64,000 nucleotides of DNA from the NCBI GenBank assembly GCA_964019695.1, contig OZ026524.1, positions 14,252,309 through 14,316,308 of the forward strand. Direction: 5' to 3'. The notes beneath the pieces are model-generated. The model was given only the letters and a program-made list of their open reading frames with translations. It had not been told where the DNA came from and searched no databases. The DNA is from Loripinus fragilis (taxonomy: Eukaryota > Mollusca > Bivalvia > Lucinida > Lucinidae). How positions within the stretch are numbered: the first letter of the stretch is position 1; every line of letters begins with the position of its first letter. This document shows, in pieces, positions 40,718 through 53,279 of the stretch. The position numbers were made by a program, and so were the translations under genes.

Positions 40718-41400
40718 CCCCCAGGGGGAATTTTGTACACTATGATTTTCTAAAACTACGTTATATAAGAAGCAAAATGACATATGTTGGCCATCTGGCA
40801 GTTGGGGCGTTACCGTGTAACAGCCATGTTAACTACGTTACCCTAAAACATCTCCAAATGGCATTGTTCAAATACAAAGCTATACATATCCTTTATTTAT
40901 CCACATACTGATTGTCTTAAAAGCACCTAATTAAATGCAGCAAATAGCCAGTATGGGTTAAAGCAACATATGCATACTATATTACAGTTATATACGTTAC
41001 TTTATTTCAAATAAACTACTATTTAGCTCTGTGCAATCACTAGACCATGGGCTACCAAAATACCTCTCCTATGAGGAATTTTATAAACTATAATGTTCTA
41101 AAACCACTTTATATCAGTCACACAATAATGCATATAAGCTCTTTAGGGGTTGGAAAGTAACCCTGCAATTGCCGAGTTTACTATGTTACCTTAAAATAAT
41201 AGGAACTCTTTTAGTGAAATATCAAAATTATTCCTTATTCTTTCAAATCATTATTATCTTGTGATTGAAAGTAAATGAATAGCAGTATAATTTTAACTCA
41301 TTTAGGTACGTTTTATAACTGTTACATACGTTACTTTCTTTTGAATATATTAATTTAATGCAAAAATAGCATTGTATGAGTATAATGGGCATAAATTACT
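40718..41400. repeat. Diverged GTTAC-motif repeat monomers
   Basis: Two units about 345 bp apart share GGAATTTT(G)TA(A)ACTAT(A)AT, (T)TCTAAAAC(T/C)AC, a GGGG(C)GTTACC/GGTTGGAAAGTAACC step and ...GTTACC(C/T)TAAAA. They are older relatives of the monomers at 45.4-54.1 kb. GTTACATACGTTACTTTC occurs at 41329. Confidence 0.5.
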
Positions 41401-42850
41401 GCCATTTTATGGCTCAATAATGAGGGAAATAATGAAAAGTGTCTTTTTTAACATAAAATATAAGTGAAATTAAACTCTGACAAAAGCACAGGTTTACCTA
41501 TGATTTTTTTATGGAATATGTAAACATCACTTATAGAAACTACTAATTTTAATAATCAAATCATGTTTCTTAAATGCTTAAACAATATCATTCATCTCTG
41601 ACACATATATGTGTAACCTTAATTAAATACATGAAATGATATATACAAGACATTTTTCCATGATGTCTACAGCTCAGTTTAGACGAAACAGGATTTTAAA
41701 CATGTAGTAGCTTGATAAGATCTATTACCAATTGTGTTAGCCAACAAAATACATACACAGCTTATCAGCTATTGATTACAACAACTATTATGAAAACAAC
41801 TAAAGATGAAGGCTAACTAACAATTTGTAAAATTTTAAGTCATTTCAGGCATGGTCAACATTGAGAAATGAAGAGTTTATATAGGTGTTATCCCAGATCC
41901 TTTGAATGAAAACTGAAGTTCTTTTTAATCATAACAATTTCTATCCCAAATATGGTACCCAACATGCCTGTCCCTATGGTTAGAATACCTATAGTAGTAA
42001 TCAGCATGTCTAGTTTGGTGAAGAAAGAAAAAAATAATCTTGGTAACATGCATAACAAGCATATTTAAGGAGATTATAACACATATCATCTGTTTTGATT
42101 GTTTCTACAATTTTGTGAAACATTTAAACAGCTAGCTAGGGCAGCATTTATTCAAAATGTTAAGCTTAATCATATATTCAAAAGAGATAAATTAGTGCTT
42201 AGAAAAGATCCTTCGCATTGTTGGTATTATTTTATAGATATGACTTAATGAAAGGACTTCAGCAATTCATTGGGATTTTTTTTTATTTGAATTATTTCTG
42301 TTAATAAGACTTAGTTAAACAGTGTAATTTTTTATATTAAATTGGCTACTAATCATGCCACGTGGGAACATAATCATTGTTATGAAGTTGCATTTCCTTA
42401 ATCCTGGATATTTCAAGTCAAGCCAGTAAATAGATTATAACTAGTAGCAAAGAATAAATCATATGAGCCAGCACATTTGATTAGGTACCAGTGTTCATTG
42501 GAGTTTCAAGAAATGAGGGCTCAGACGATTCTTGTAAATGTACAGACTCGCCAGAGCCTTTGCTGTCTGCATACACAAAGTATGGATATATAGATGCAGA
42601 CTTGGACCAGAATTAATATGGCTAGCTCGACTGCATCAGCATGAGCAATAAATGGATTCAAGATATTTGCTATTATGTGATAAGTACCAAAATCTCACAT
42701 GCTGGTCAAAGCTTCATTTGAGTGCTTCATAAATTACAATAAATGAGATCAACAATTAAATATTTTCGTCTAAAGGCAAGTACTGTCAAAAACCAATCTG
42801 ATAAATGTTTCAATATTTGGTATACTATATCAAATACACACGTAACATAA
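41400..42850. other. AT-rich spacer
   Basis: No recognised gene or clear repeat boundary. A short word AGACTCGCCAGAGCC...ACACAAAGTATGGA near 42545 resembles 25730-25780. Confidence 0.4.
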
Positions 42851-42866
42851 ATGAAAATAGAGACAC

Positions 42867-43065
42867 AGGGAGTGCAGTGGCTCAGTAGTAGTGTTCTTGA
42901 CTCGAGAGCAAGGGGCCACGGGTTCTAGCCTCGCCAGCGTCACTGCGTTGTGTCCTTGAGCAAGACACATTAATCCTAGCTTAGTACTGGTTAAACCCAG
43001 GAAGACCCATCCCTATATAACTGAAAGATTGTTGATGGGATGTAAAGAATAAAAGCAAACAAAAC
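42867..43065 (+). mobile_element. SINE-1 full copy with perfect 11-bp target duplication
   Basis: It starts AGGGAGTGCAGTGGCTCAG, with A-box-like TGGCTCAGTAGTAGTG, B-box-like GGGTTCTAGCC, and body GTCCTTGAGCAAGACACATT. The tail is AAGCAAACAAAAC. AATAGAGACAC lies on both sides (42856-42866 and 43066-43076). Confidence 0.85.
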
Positions 43066-43076
43066 AATAGAGACAC

Positions 43077-45100
43077 TGCTGTCAATATCTGAACTTTATG
43101 ATATCATTTTCAGTGTGAAAGAATTATGCTTTGTTTTGGAGATGATAAAATAAAAAGACCCATGGTAATTAGAAATGCATAGATACTTATCACCAAAATT
43201 ATGTACTTGTATACTTTGTTAACATGACATGTAAGTCTATCATCGATAGCAATGTTTATACTGAGTAAAGTGATCTCCCAATACTATTTTTGTCAAAAGA
43301 GTTGACTTTTTGTATATGTCTTGAATCCATACCCTGGTGTGTTTGCAACTCATTCTTATTGTTAATATCCATATATCGCTTTGCTATAGTTTGGCCATGT
43401 CACATTCTGTATAGTGTAGCTATTTTAGCATTATTTGCTAAAACCACCAATACATGTAAGTAAGATTTCATGACTGCACTTTTCACTTTAAATATTATAC
43501 TTGTCCATCCAACATTCTAAAAGAAAATTGTGAAATCTTTTTTACATCAACTTGAATGTCAAATTTGGTCTGGCCTTATTCTGGCAAATAAAGTCCTATA
43601 AATTTAAATTGGTATCGTAAGTAACAATTAACTTGTTTCCATGGATATGATCATATCACATGTGATTATTGTCATATAAACTCAACCATTATCACTTATT
43701 TTTTCCCATTTCATAGGAATATTTGTTCTAAATAAACCATTTACTTATAAAATTTACATTGCTTAAGCAAATGGTTAGAAGAACTATGTTGCTTTAATTA
43801 TCAGTTTCATCCTGTAAACAATGAAAGCTATGCTGAAGATAATCTAAAGTGTATTTAAAAGCTAAAAAAGTAATGCATCAACATATGTGCGCGCAAATAC
43901 AATAATGTCAGTATAAAATTTGATTTGGAGACAACCTCTTCAAACAGTATATGATCAAATACACTTATATTGCATAGTATCTAGGAAACATATATCAAAT
44001 TTTGCTTTACCAACTTACAAATACTTGATTCTATCTGGGTTGTAATAGCACATATGGTTTGTATGCTACAACCTACCATACAACATTTAGTAAAAAAGTT
44101 TTTGATATTGTAGATGAACCTAAATATACAAGGAATACCAGCGTGTATTGTGTTACTGACTGTGTCTGTATAATTCGAGCAGCCGCTAACTGGATACACT
44201 AAAAATATTTCGGTTGCTGTTAAATAAGTGACAGGATTAAACTTAGTGTTCTTCAGTTAACTATTACAAAAATCTAAATCCACCATATATAAATATTTCA
44301 GACTCAATTTAATACTGTCTTTCACAGCATTTTGGACATACATAGTACCTTATGATATATATCTATATGGTAATATATGTTAATTTAACAATTTTGACAG
44401 AACATGGGAATTCATTCATATTCAGCTGGTACTTGAGAGCAATTATCGTCTTTGTTAATGAGGTTTTAAACCTATAACTTTGGCCAAATTAACATTTTTA
44501 ACAATTCTAAAAAATAATATTTCACAAAAGTAAATAAGCTTGGCAATGTGACATAGTCTCTTAATAAGGACTGATAGATTCTTTTGTGGACAAACTAGTA
44601 TCTTTATGTCTATTTGACACAAAAATCAATTCTGAAACGAAAATATCTTATGATGTATCATTTAGGGAATTAAGCAATATTTAGAAAGCCTTAAAGTTTG
44701 TAACATACGTTACATGTAAAAGGAATCCAATATACTCCGGTACTAACTTAAAATGGCCTAAGGCCACCAGATATTTCATTTTTGACCTAAATTGCTCTCA
44801 AAATGATACCTATTGATTTGTAATTATGTATGTATAAAATTAAAAAAAGCCTATATCAAATTTTATTTGAAGGTAGCCCCACATTTAAAATTTAAAGATA
44901 TTTGCAACAAATCGAATTTTCATTTTTGCCCTTGTTACAGTTCTTGTCAACAGATGTCAACCAATGAAACTGATATCAAATGTTTCAACACATATGTTCG
45001 TTTTAGTTAAATATGGAAATAAAAACATCAAAAATTACAAATAAAACAGGTAAAATAGGATTTTCTGTGTTTCAGTTTACATGTTTCAAATTTTTAAAAT
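43077..45100. other. AT-rich spacer
   Basis: No gene recognised. GTAACATACGTTACATGTAA at 44701 is an isolated copy of the GTTAC motif. The minus frame 43981-44199 lacks any domain signature. Confidence 0.4.
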
Positions 45101-45116
45101 ATGGCGACAGTATGCA

Positions 45117-45337
45117 GTAATCCCTCCAGTATGTTTTTACTGACCGTTTCAAGGAGGTTCTTCTTTCGTGGATCCTTTTTGCTATTTGTGGTTCATGTCT
45201 GTCATGTTGTCTTGTCTGTTGCTTGCTGCCTTGTGGTCACCTGCTGGGAAAGGGCTGACCTCTTGGCTTTCTTCAATGAGATGTTTTTTGCTTTTGTCAC
45301 TTTCCCATACGGTGTCCTGGGTCAGGTGTGGTATTTG
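45117..45337 (+). mobile_element. PLE-1 3'-tail fragment
   Basis: CTCCAGTATGTTTTTACTGACC, TTTCAAGGAGGTTCTTC, GGGCTGACCTCTTGG and CCTGGGTCAGGTGTGG are the last 220 bp of PLE-1. The terminal bases continue as an inverted duplication (next entry). Confidence 0.75.
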
Positions 45338-45405
45338 AAGTCAATAAGGCACAGATCAGGAATCGATACAATGTATCGATTCCTGATCTGTGCCTTCTTG
45401 ACTTC
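45337..45405. repeat. 69-nt palindrome formed from the PLE-1 3' end
   Basis: Arms of about 34 nt with two mismatches: GAAGTCAATAAGGCACAG...ATCGATACA facing TGTATCGAT...CTGTGCCTTCTTGACTTC. The inner 22 nt of each arm correspond to the PLE-1 3' end (GTATCGATTCCTGATCT). Confidence 0.85.
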
Positions 45406-45412
45406 TAGCTTA

Positions 45413-45800
45413 AAAGGGTCCCCTTCCATCCCTAGGGAATTTTGCAGACATATTCTATCTTAACGAATTTTTAAAGCTGCGTACTTTAAGAGATATTTGC
45501 ACTCTGTACGCCGGGCGTTAGCCTGTAACAGCTTGTTACATAATTATGCTACTGTAATAAACTAAAAGGAAAAGTAAACTGAAGTTTGAGCTACAGAAAG
45601 AAGACATTGAGCTATCTAATTATTCAAATTGCTTATGTAGCCTGCAAGCTGAATGCCTAAGCTACATCAAATAAGCATTTTGAACAAAATTACAGCGTAC
45701 TATAATTTTATGTGCATTTTATAGATTAAATTTTTTCTTTGAAAATTGTAATTGTGAGTAACATCATTTACTTTTTACATAGTCAGGGAACCGAAAGCAC
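45413..45800 (+). repeat. GTTAC-motif monomer, left part
   Basis: TCCCTAGGGAATTTTGCAGAC, TTTGCACTCTGT, GGGCGTTAGCCTGTAACAGC, GTTTGAGCTACAGAAAGAAG and AGTAACATCATTTAC are in the order of the 49.5-kb monomer. Confidence 0.65.
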
Positions 45801-45809
45801 AAATCGTGC

Positions 45810-47580
45810 TTTTTGTATGCGACATAGGTCAAGTTAAGCAATCTACCATAGCATAAAAAACGTGATGTTTTCCTTATATATAAGTTAAAGAGTGTGTTTT
45901 GGTCTTCAAAGGAACCGTCTCATTTAATAGGGCAATTTAAGAACCCACAGCATGTGTTATATTTGAGATGTAACAAACATAATTTTCCATTACGCACTAT
46001 TATCCTGAGGACGGTTATGAGAAGCCGTTTGACTGTCCAATAATACAGTAATACACTATTGAATGCATTTAAAAGTATCGGCAGTCATTTGTGCACCAAA
46101 ATAGTCTTCATAGGGACATCTTTTCTTATATAAGTAATATGTTATTACATTTCTGCATCTCAAACGGGGCCAGACAAGTTTTTCATTGTAATATGACAAT
46201 AGTTATACGAATGTTTTCATCTTTATATTTTCACTGTTAAGTTTTTTTCAATTGAAAAATCCCTTTTGCCCCTACAATGACCCTCTGTATCAAAGCCGTT
46301 ATAAATATGGAAGATAAACATCATTTAAACAAAGATCAATTTCATTTATGTGTTAAATTGCTCTTAAGTAGTCCATAGTATTTAACAACGAACCAGCTGA
46401 CATGGACTTAATTACTAAGTATCAAATTATCGTGGTTTCGTATTTATACTATTCAGCTACCTATTCTAGTTTGTCATAGGAAATACAATAAATTGTCTTA
46501 AATTATGTCCAAAACATCCATCCAGCTGTATGCAGTGTTAAAAGCATACAATTAAACTTTCATTTTTTTATGTAAAACTGCAATGCAGACCACTTCAGAA
46601 AGAGGCTAAAAGTGAATAAGTAAGCTCGCAAGTTTACGACATGTGATTTCAAGCAGTATATAGATATGTATGAAATACATTTTGGGGCAATAAATGCAGT
46701 TTAATTGACATTTGAAGCAAATAAATCTATGAATTTCATTTCAGAATTGGGGCATCCTTATCTATATGCTTAAAAAATTAATAAGCCGTATTCTTAGATA
46801 GCCACCACTGCTTCTGGGGTCTACGCCTATATTATTTCATTATATAAACTTAATATTTTTCAATCCTGCTGTATAAAATTGACTGCTATGGCGTTATGCA
46901 AGTCGATCGAGTCTGCTTTACAGTAGTTTTAGATACACCATATAATTATATTTTGCAATCATACAAAATCCAGCTTTCATGTGCAAGGGTTAGCATTTGT
47001 TTTACTTTGGTTCCCCGACTAACAGCCGATTTGCGCAGCTTTCTAAATGTTTTATTCTTAGTTAACTAATATTCTAATTTGACTAAACGAAGAAAGAAAG
47101 TTTGCTTTTCGATCTTAAACGGGACAGCAACCCTCTATAATAAAAAATATAATTTATCAGAAAGAGCTCTATGAACCATGCATTTTGATACAAGTATCAT
47201 CATAATCGGTTGAAAAATGGGGAAGTTATGGACATTTAAAGAATTCAATATGGCCAACATTTAGCCGCCATTTTGAATATTTAATTAGTTATCAGAATTT
47301 TTTTCAACTGCTTAATTTTCAGTAATCAATACTATGATAGCATCTGTGTTTCAGCAGATATGCAGCTATATACATAAGGAAAATGTTTTATTTAAGATAA
47401 TTGCAACTAATTCATAGGTTTGTCTTTTATTTTGATTATGCATATTTGATAAGGCTGTGTGACGTCACTAAGCCTACAATATGGCCGCTTTCATTACAGT
47501 CCATTTGCAAATATCCAAACGCCCACAACTTCTACGTTTTTCAACCGATTAAGATGAAACTGGTATCAAAATTCTTGGTT
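45810..47580. other. Spacer within the repeat block
   Basis: Starts with a weak hairpin-family trace (GGAACCGTCTCA, 45910). Otherwise no feature recognised. Confidence 0.35.
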
Positions 47581-47589
47581 TATTAAGAT

Positions 47590-48240
47590 CTTTCATATAA
47601 AACATATTGCTTATCAGGGTTGGCGTTCCCTTTAAATATATTGTCTTAAATGAGCTGCTAAAGAACACTACCCCAAATTTTAAGTAGCCAATTTTGATAT
47701 ATATTATCGAAGAAAAAAATATATGAAAATATTTGACACTGGTAGATATCTTACATTTTGGGACTGTGTTGCTTATATGATAAAGAATCATAGATTTGCA
47801 AGTTTGACATCAGGATCAGAGCACTTATTAAAGGATGTTATATATGTTACATGACATAATAAATAAGCAAGGAAATTGTCTTGATATAAGAGTTGATATT
47901 TCAGAAATAAATTGCCATTTTCACATGTTTTCTTATACATCTCTAGGCTCTGGTGGCTTCATCTAAGGAATTATAGTCATTGCTGATAACAAGCCCATGT
48001 TCTTGTGTTACAGATGCTATAAATATTTTTATCACATTTTCCTAATGCGTATAATGCTAAAGTATATAGAGATGCAAATAGAAAATAATAGTTTCACATT
48101 TAAATGCGACAATTTAATAAATGTTCCTATTAAATATAAATATTCATTTGAGAAAGGTCCTGTTCCATCCCACCCCCTGGTATATCCTATCTTAAAGAAC
48201 AATTCAAGATGCGTCTGCAACTGCATACGCATCCGTGCTA
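47590..48240 (+). repeat. GTTAC-motif monomer, right part
   Basis: AATATATTGTCTTAAATGAGC, GATATCTTACATTTTGGGAC, GATTTGCAAGTTTGACATC, AAGGATGTTATATATGTTAC and ATAATAAATAAGCAAGG match the reverse complement of 53280-53700. It then joins GGTCCTGTTCCATCCCA, the start of another monomer. Confidence 0.6.
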
Positions 48241-48789
48241 GGCAAGTGACAGCATTTTTTTTTGCAAATATATATCTGTATCGTGTACCTCTTAATATAC
48301 ATTAAGATATCTACCATTGGTCAAACAAATAATTGATATGCTGTTTTTTTTTCTTAACATCATTTAACTGCCTTTCAGAGGTACTAAGACTTCATAGAAG
48401 GAGAACACAAGAGCCTTTCATATCCAAAGCAAATGCTCTACCACTGAGCCATTGATTCTGTTATCAGGAATATCGCTTAGCGCGCATGTGCACCAGAACA
48501 ACTGAATTTAATTAGGCGTCAAGCATTATATGTGGAGGCATCATTGGATAATTCCAAAGACGTAATGTTTTCTAGCCACGGCATACCGAATGTATCTACG
48601 CCTAGAAAAAAACTAACACAACTTACCTTAGCACTAATGGCCGTAAAAGTCTGCATTTAACTGTATGAGGAGTTACAGGTACGTACAAAAGGTATCCGAT
48701 GTTAAAGTGATCAAACCCAGCTCAAGGCACCACACGCAACGTGCCAGGTAAGCGAAATAATTTGCCTCGCAGAGACGGGCAACAATAAT

Positions 48790-48888
48790 GAAATGGTTGC
48801 GAGGCTCTTTCTCGCGGTGCCATGGGGTTGTCTGCGGTTTGTGATTGTGGAATTTCCTGATCATACTCACATATTATTTTTAACCTTC
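48790..48888 (+). mobile_element. PLE-2 tail, 5'-truncated (about 100 bp)
   Basis: GGTTGCGAGGCTCTTTCTCG, CGGTGCCATGGGGTTGTC and TTCCTGATCATACTCAC end in the PLE-2 3' terminus. Confidence 0.7.
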
Positions 48889-49232
48889 ATATATACTATC
48901 ATTTTTATTAAAATGTATAAAAAAATATACAAAATAAATGAGTCGACTGGTAGGAGATATTATGATGTTAAGACAACAAACTCATTTTAATATTGCCGCT
49001 AAGCAACGTAAAATCAGGTGCAGAAGTAGGGAAACAATCCAGACAAGTCTCAATGCTGATAAACATTACATATTCAAGTACATGTATAAGCAAATGTAAA
49101 TAACAACCATAGACGGCCACTTGCTCCAATAATTATGTCTATAGTGTTTATTAGTGAGGATCCTGTCAGCTGGGGGAGGTGGCTGCTTCTGCATAGCTTC
49201 GTTTAAATGCATTATCTACTGAACCAGCAAAG
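48889..49232 (+). repeat. Dispersed duplicate of the P450 3' flank (copy 1)
   Basis: Colinear with 57728-58083: ACCTTCATATATACTAT, AATAAATGAGT, CAGGTGCAGAAGTAG, GTGCTGATAAACA..., CTGCTTCTGCATAGCTTCG and CTGAACCAGCAAA. It diverges exactly where the GA microsatellite begins. Confidence 0.7.

Positions 49233-49239
<7 letters not shown>

Positions 49240-49298
<59 letters not shown>
49240..49298. repeat. (GA)n microsatellite, about 29 units
   Basis: An uninterrupted GA run ending in a G tract. The Arg-Glu and Leu-Ser open frames through it are artefacts. Confidence 0.95.
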
Positions 49299-49303
<5 letters not shown>

Positions 49304-49469
49304 AGATGGGGAATAACAAGAACAGTAGAAGCTTGACAACATGCTTGCTTTTTTTTTCGTTGTGTGTTTTCGTTTTTTTTGCGGTACATGTATAAGAAAC
49401 CAAAAAACACCTTCAAGAGATAAGGCGACCATTTACTTTAGTTATAGACGGATGGCTGAGAATGGGTTT

Positions 49470-51250
49470 GCTCCCCCCCCCCTAGGGAATTTTGCAGACA
49501 TATCCTATCTTGTAGAGAATTGAAAGCCGAGTCTTTTAAGAGATGTTTGCACTCTGTGCTCTGGGGCGTTAGTCTGTAAGAGCCTGTAACATACGTTACT
49601 TAATCAAACTAAGAAAAAGTAAATTGAAAGTTTGGGCTACAAATTAAAGACATAAAAATATTCATTTTCAAAAATCATTCATATAGTCTGCATACTGGAT
49701 ATCTTAACTACTTATGACAGCCATTTGAACAAAATTGCGGCTTCCTAAGGTGTCATATGCGTTACATAAATCAGATAGCCCATTAAAATTTGCAAGTGTG
49801 GCTAACATCATTTACATTTACAATCTCTCTGTGTGTTTTGCAAAATGTTTTTTACCATTTCTGACTAGCTTATGCAATTTGCTAACAGAAAAATTAAAGT
49901 TTGTTTCCCTAGCTTAAATATTTTTTTTGAAATAAGCAATTAAACAACCCTACCCCTACCCAGTTTTAAGGTGAAATCTTTGGTATTAAAACTAAAGTAA
50001 AAATAGTTTAAAAATATTTGCAGTTGATGAATGTGTTTCATTGTTTGGGATTTGTTTGCTTATATAAAAAGACTTATAAATCTGCAAGTGTGTTGCAAAA
50101 TTTTTAATATCAGAGGCTGTAGCATATGTTACCTGATGTAATAAATGGGCAAGCTCATTGTCTTTACGTAAGCTATGCCTAAAAATGTTTTAATCTCCTC
50201 GAGGGAATTTTGCAAACATATTCCTTCTTATAGTACAACTCAAGCTGCATCAAATAAGGGATGTTTGCACTCTCTATGTTGGGGCGTTAGGCTGAAACAG
50301 CGTGTTACATGCGTTACTATATCAAATAAAGGAAATGTAGTTTGAAAGTTTGAGCCAAAATTGTGTTAAAAATCGCAGCTTTTGGATATCTTACATTGTT
50401 TAGGGATTTTAAAATGGCTCCTATGATTAAGACTTATAGATCTGCTAGTTGTGATCAAGTTTTAAAGATCAGAGATCGTTACATATGTTAGCGTGATAAG
50501 TAAAATCATCAAACAGTATTTTGACATCAAGCTGAGTAAGGGCCTGCTCCATCCTAATTCCCTTTCGAATTCTGCAGACAAATTACATCTTATGTAACCA
50601 TTTAAGGTGAATTTAATAAGAAATGTTTGCACTCTGTAAGTCGGGGTGTTAGCCTGTAACAGCTTGTTGCATATGTTACTATATATCTATTATAGAATAA
50701 GAAATTTGAATGTTTGAGCTACCAAAAGAAGACATTAAAATTATCTAATAAATTGACATTCTTATAGTCTTTATACTGGATGTCTTTACTACATATGGAA
50801 GCTGTTTAACATTAATACGGCTAACTGTGGTGTTATGTGCGTTACATGAACCTAATTATAATTTAAAAGCTATAATTGTGGCTATCGTCATGTAGTTAAA
50901 CAACTACTATGACTTGGTTTCAAACTGTTTTATTAGATTTTACAAACATATACTCAATTGATGAATAGGAAAAACCAAGTTTGCTTTTCAATCTTAAATA
51001 TATTGCCTTATAGGAGCTAATACACAGCCCTACTCCCAGTTTTACAGAGAAGCGAATTTTGTTATTACCGTTTGAGTAAAACACATCAAAGCCATTACAG
51101 CGTTTGGATATTTTTCATTTTCTTAGTCTGTCTTGCTCATATATCTACAAGATGTCATTAAGTTAAAGATCAGGACAGTTAATGTGTACTTATAAGTCTT
51201 TGGTGCCAAAACACTAGAAATTATATTCATTTCTGATTATCAAGCCCATA
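49470..51250 (+). repeat. Tandem array of GTTAC-motif monomers
   Basis: Monomer starts (C-run, CTAGGGAATTTTGCAGACATAT) recur at about 49475, 50205 and 50540. The first unit is about 720 bp; the second is shortened to about 340 bp. Each has the TTTGCACTCT box, a GGGGCGTTAG box and (GC)GTTACATA(C/T)GTTAC words at fixed places. No protein is conserved across units. Confidence 0.75.
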
Positions 51251-51639
51251 GACTGGTGTTATAGATGTTATCAATGACCTTTTGGACACATTTCCTAATA
51301 CTGTGCATATAATGCTAAATATAGAGCCACAAATAGAAAAGATAGTTTTACATTTGTACAAGACAATACAATAAATGAAATGGTCCAAACTAATTCTCAT
51401 CAATTTAACACTCATGTTAAACGTTTGTCGTTGTCTGCTTCTGCGGTAATCATTATTATCACACGCCTCCTTGCAACTAGTAGAATCATCACACAATATT
51501 TCAATCATTTACTTTTATTCAATTTTACCACAAGTCCACTCAAAATTGATGAGCCATTATCAACTTTCCAACTTTGCCATTTATGGCTTAGAACATTCGG
51601 AAACTGATATGAATTCCTAGTAGTTGGCTCTTTGAGTAT

Positions 51640-52640
51640 GTGTTTCAAGTGATACTCTGCAAGTAAGAGAAAGACTAAAGCTTTACAAGGAGGAAAACTG
51701 TGCCATTAAGACCAATGAGTACCTGGACTGATGTACCTGATATTTCAGTGATAAAGAATCATATCGTAGCTGGTTAACTTTTATAAATGTGGCCTTTCCA
51801 TACATGCAACCCACATATTTTCATCTAATAATGTCTCTGCACTTATTATCTTTCCCCAAGCATTCAAAGACTTATTTTAAGTCTTAGTACTTCTGAAGTG
51901 CTGAAACCGAGGTAACTCTTTCCCTTCAGATAAACAAACTAGTTGTATCACAGCAGGTAAAGCAATGAAATGCAGGATGAACAGAGCGCAAATTAGACCC
52001 TTTCAATTCAATGATTCACTAAGTTTCTAAGATAAGAGCGCTTATTAAAGGATGTAACATATATATCTCGTCATAATAAATGAGCAAGGGCATTGTCGTG
52101 ACATCCTTTTTGATTACACAGTCAGAGGCAAGTGTTTTCAAATTCAGTGTTTTCAATGGATCATAAAATGAGGCACCTTATCAACTTGTTTACTCTATAT
52201 AAATCTTCCATAGATCATAATATAGAACTACTGGTTATCCCATTCTACCTATAGTCCACTTTCCTTCTTTTGAATGCAACAGCTAATGATATGGCTGCAA
52301 AAACTGAGAAATCATAGGTTTTACATTATTTTGCAAAATCAGAACAAAGTTATCATTTGACTAGCACCGATGCAGAGGCAGCTGCAGTTAGATTGCTCTT
52401 GCCACTTCGTAGGAAGAGATATATACCAGAGTCATACTCCATTGTATGCATATATGTGAAATGGCATTAAACCCATATTTAATCAGGTGTTTGATCCCAT
52501 GACACTGACATGCTGTTTCTGCTTTTGAAGAATGCTAAGGATTCAAGTTTGGCTTAGTCAAGTTGTTTGACGCTGGCACTGGCCACACATACAAAGAAAA
52601 TTAAGTCTTTTGATGGCTAAAGAGGAGGATCACACGAAAT
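51640..52640 (+). pseudogene. Possible decayed coding sequence, unidentified
   Basis: Short open pieces look protein-like: TSTDAEAAAVRLLLPLRRKR near 52365-52425 and SHDTDMLFLLLKNAKDS near 52495-52545. They are in different frames and separated by stops, and I cannot name the family. Evidence is weak; chance is possible. Confidence 0.2.
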
Positions 52641-52659
52641 GCTTATAAGTGATGTTTGT

Positions 52660-52985
52660 CACAATTACCAATTTTAAAAAGTAATCTTAATTAATGTAAC
52701 ACATATAACACCATAGGAAGCTGTATATTTGTTAAAAAATCTTTTCTTATGTATCAAAGGTATTCAGCATGCAAACTACATGAATAATTCAAATAAATAG
52801 ATAGTTTTATGTCTTCTTTCTGTTTCTCAGACTTTCAATTCATTTATTCTTAAATTGATATGGTAACATACGTATCATACCATTACAGGCTAACCCCCTA
52901 GTTAATAGAGTGCAAACATCTTTTATTTGATGCAGCTTGAATTGTTCTTTAAGGTAGGATATGTCTGCACAATTCCCAAAGGGGT
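52660..52985 (-). repeat. GTTAC-motif monomer, inverted, partial
   Basis: Reverse order of the 50.54-kb unit: TAATGTAACACATATAACACC, ATGTCTTCTTTCTG, GGTAACATACGTATC, AGAGTGCAAACATC and ATATGTCTGCACAATTCCC. Confidence 0.7.
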
Positions 52986-53279
52986 GGAGAGGAACAGGAT
53001 TGTACTCAGTTTGCAGTCATAATACACAATGCCTTGATTCTACTGGTTGTGATGAAATGGGTAATTATTTTGCAGAAGCAGACACAATGATAGACATTGT
53101 GAGGGTGACTTGAATAAAGATTGTTTTTGAATAATTTTATTTGATAGGAATATTGATTAAATTGTGTCATTTAAATGAGAACTATTATTTTCTATCTATA
53201 TGTCTATATATTTTAATATTATAGGCATTAGGAAATATGTGATTAAAAAGGTTATGTAAAACATAGGTAACACAATTCC

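Noticed and set aside
48420..48450. tRNA gene candidate (CTCTACCACTGAGCCA on the minus strand)
   Set aside because: Only an A-box-like word; no cloverleaf or B-box at the right distance, so probably a tRNA-derived SINE remnant.
49207..49432. Overlapping Arg-Glu / Leu-Ser repeat proteins
   Set aside because: Direct by-product of the (GA)n microsatellite in several frames.
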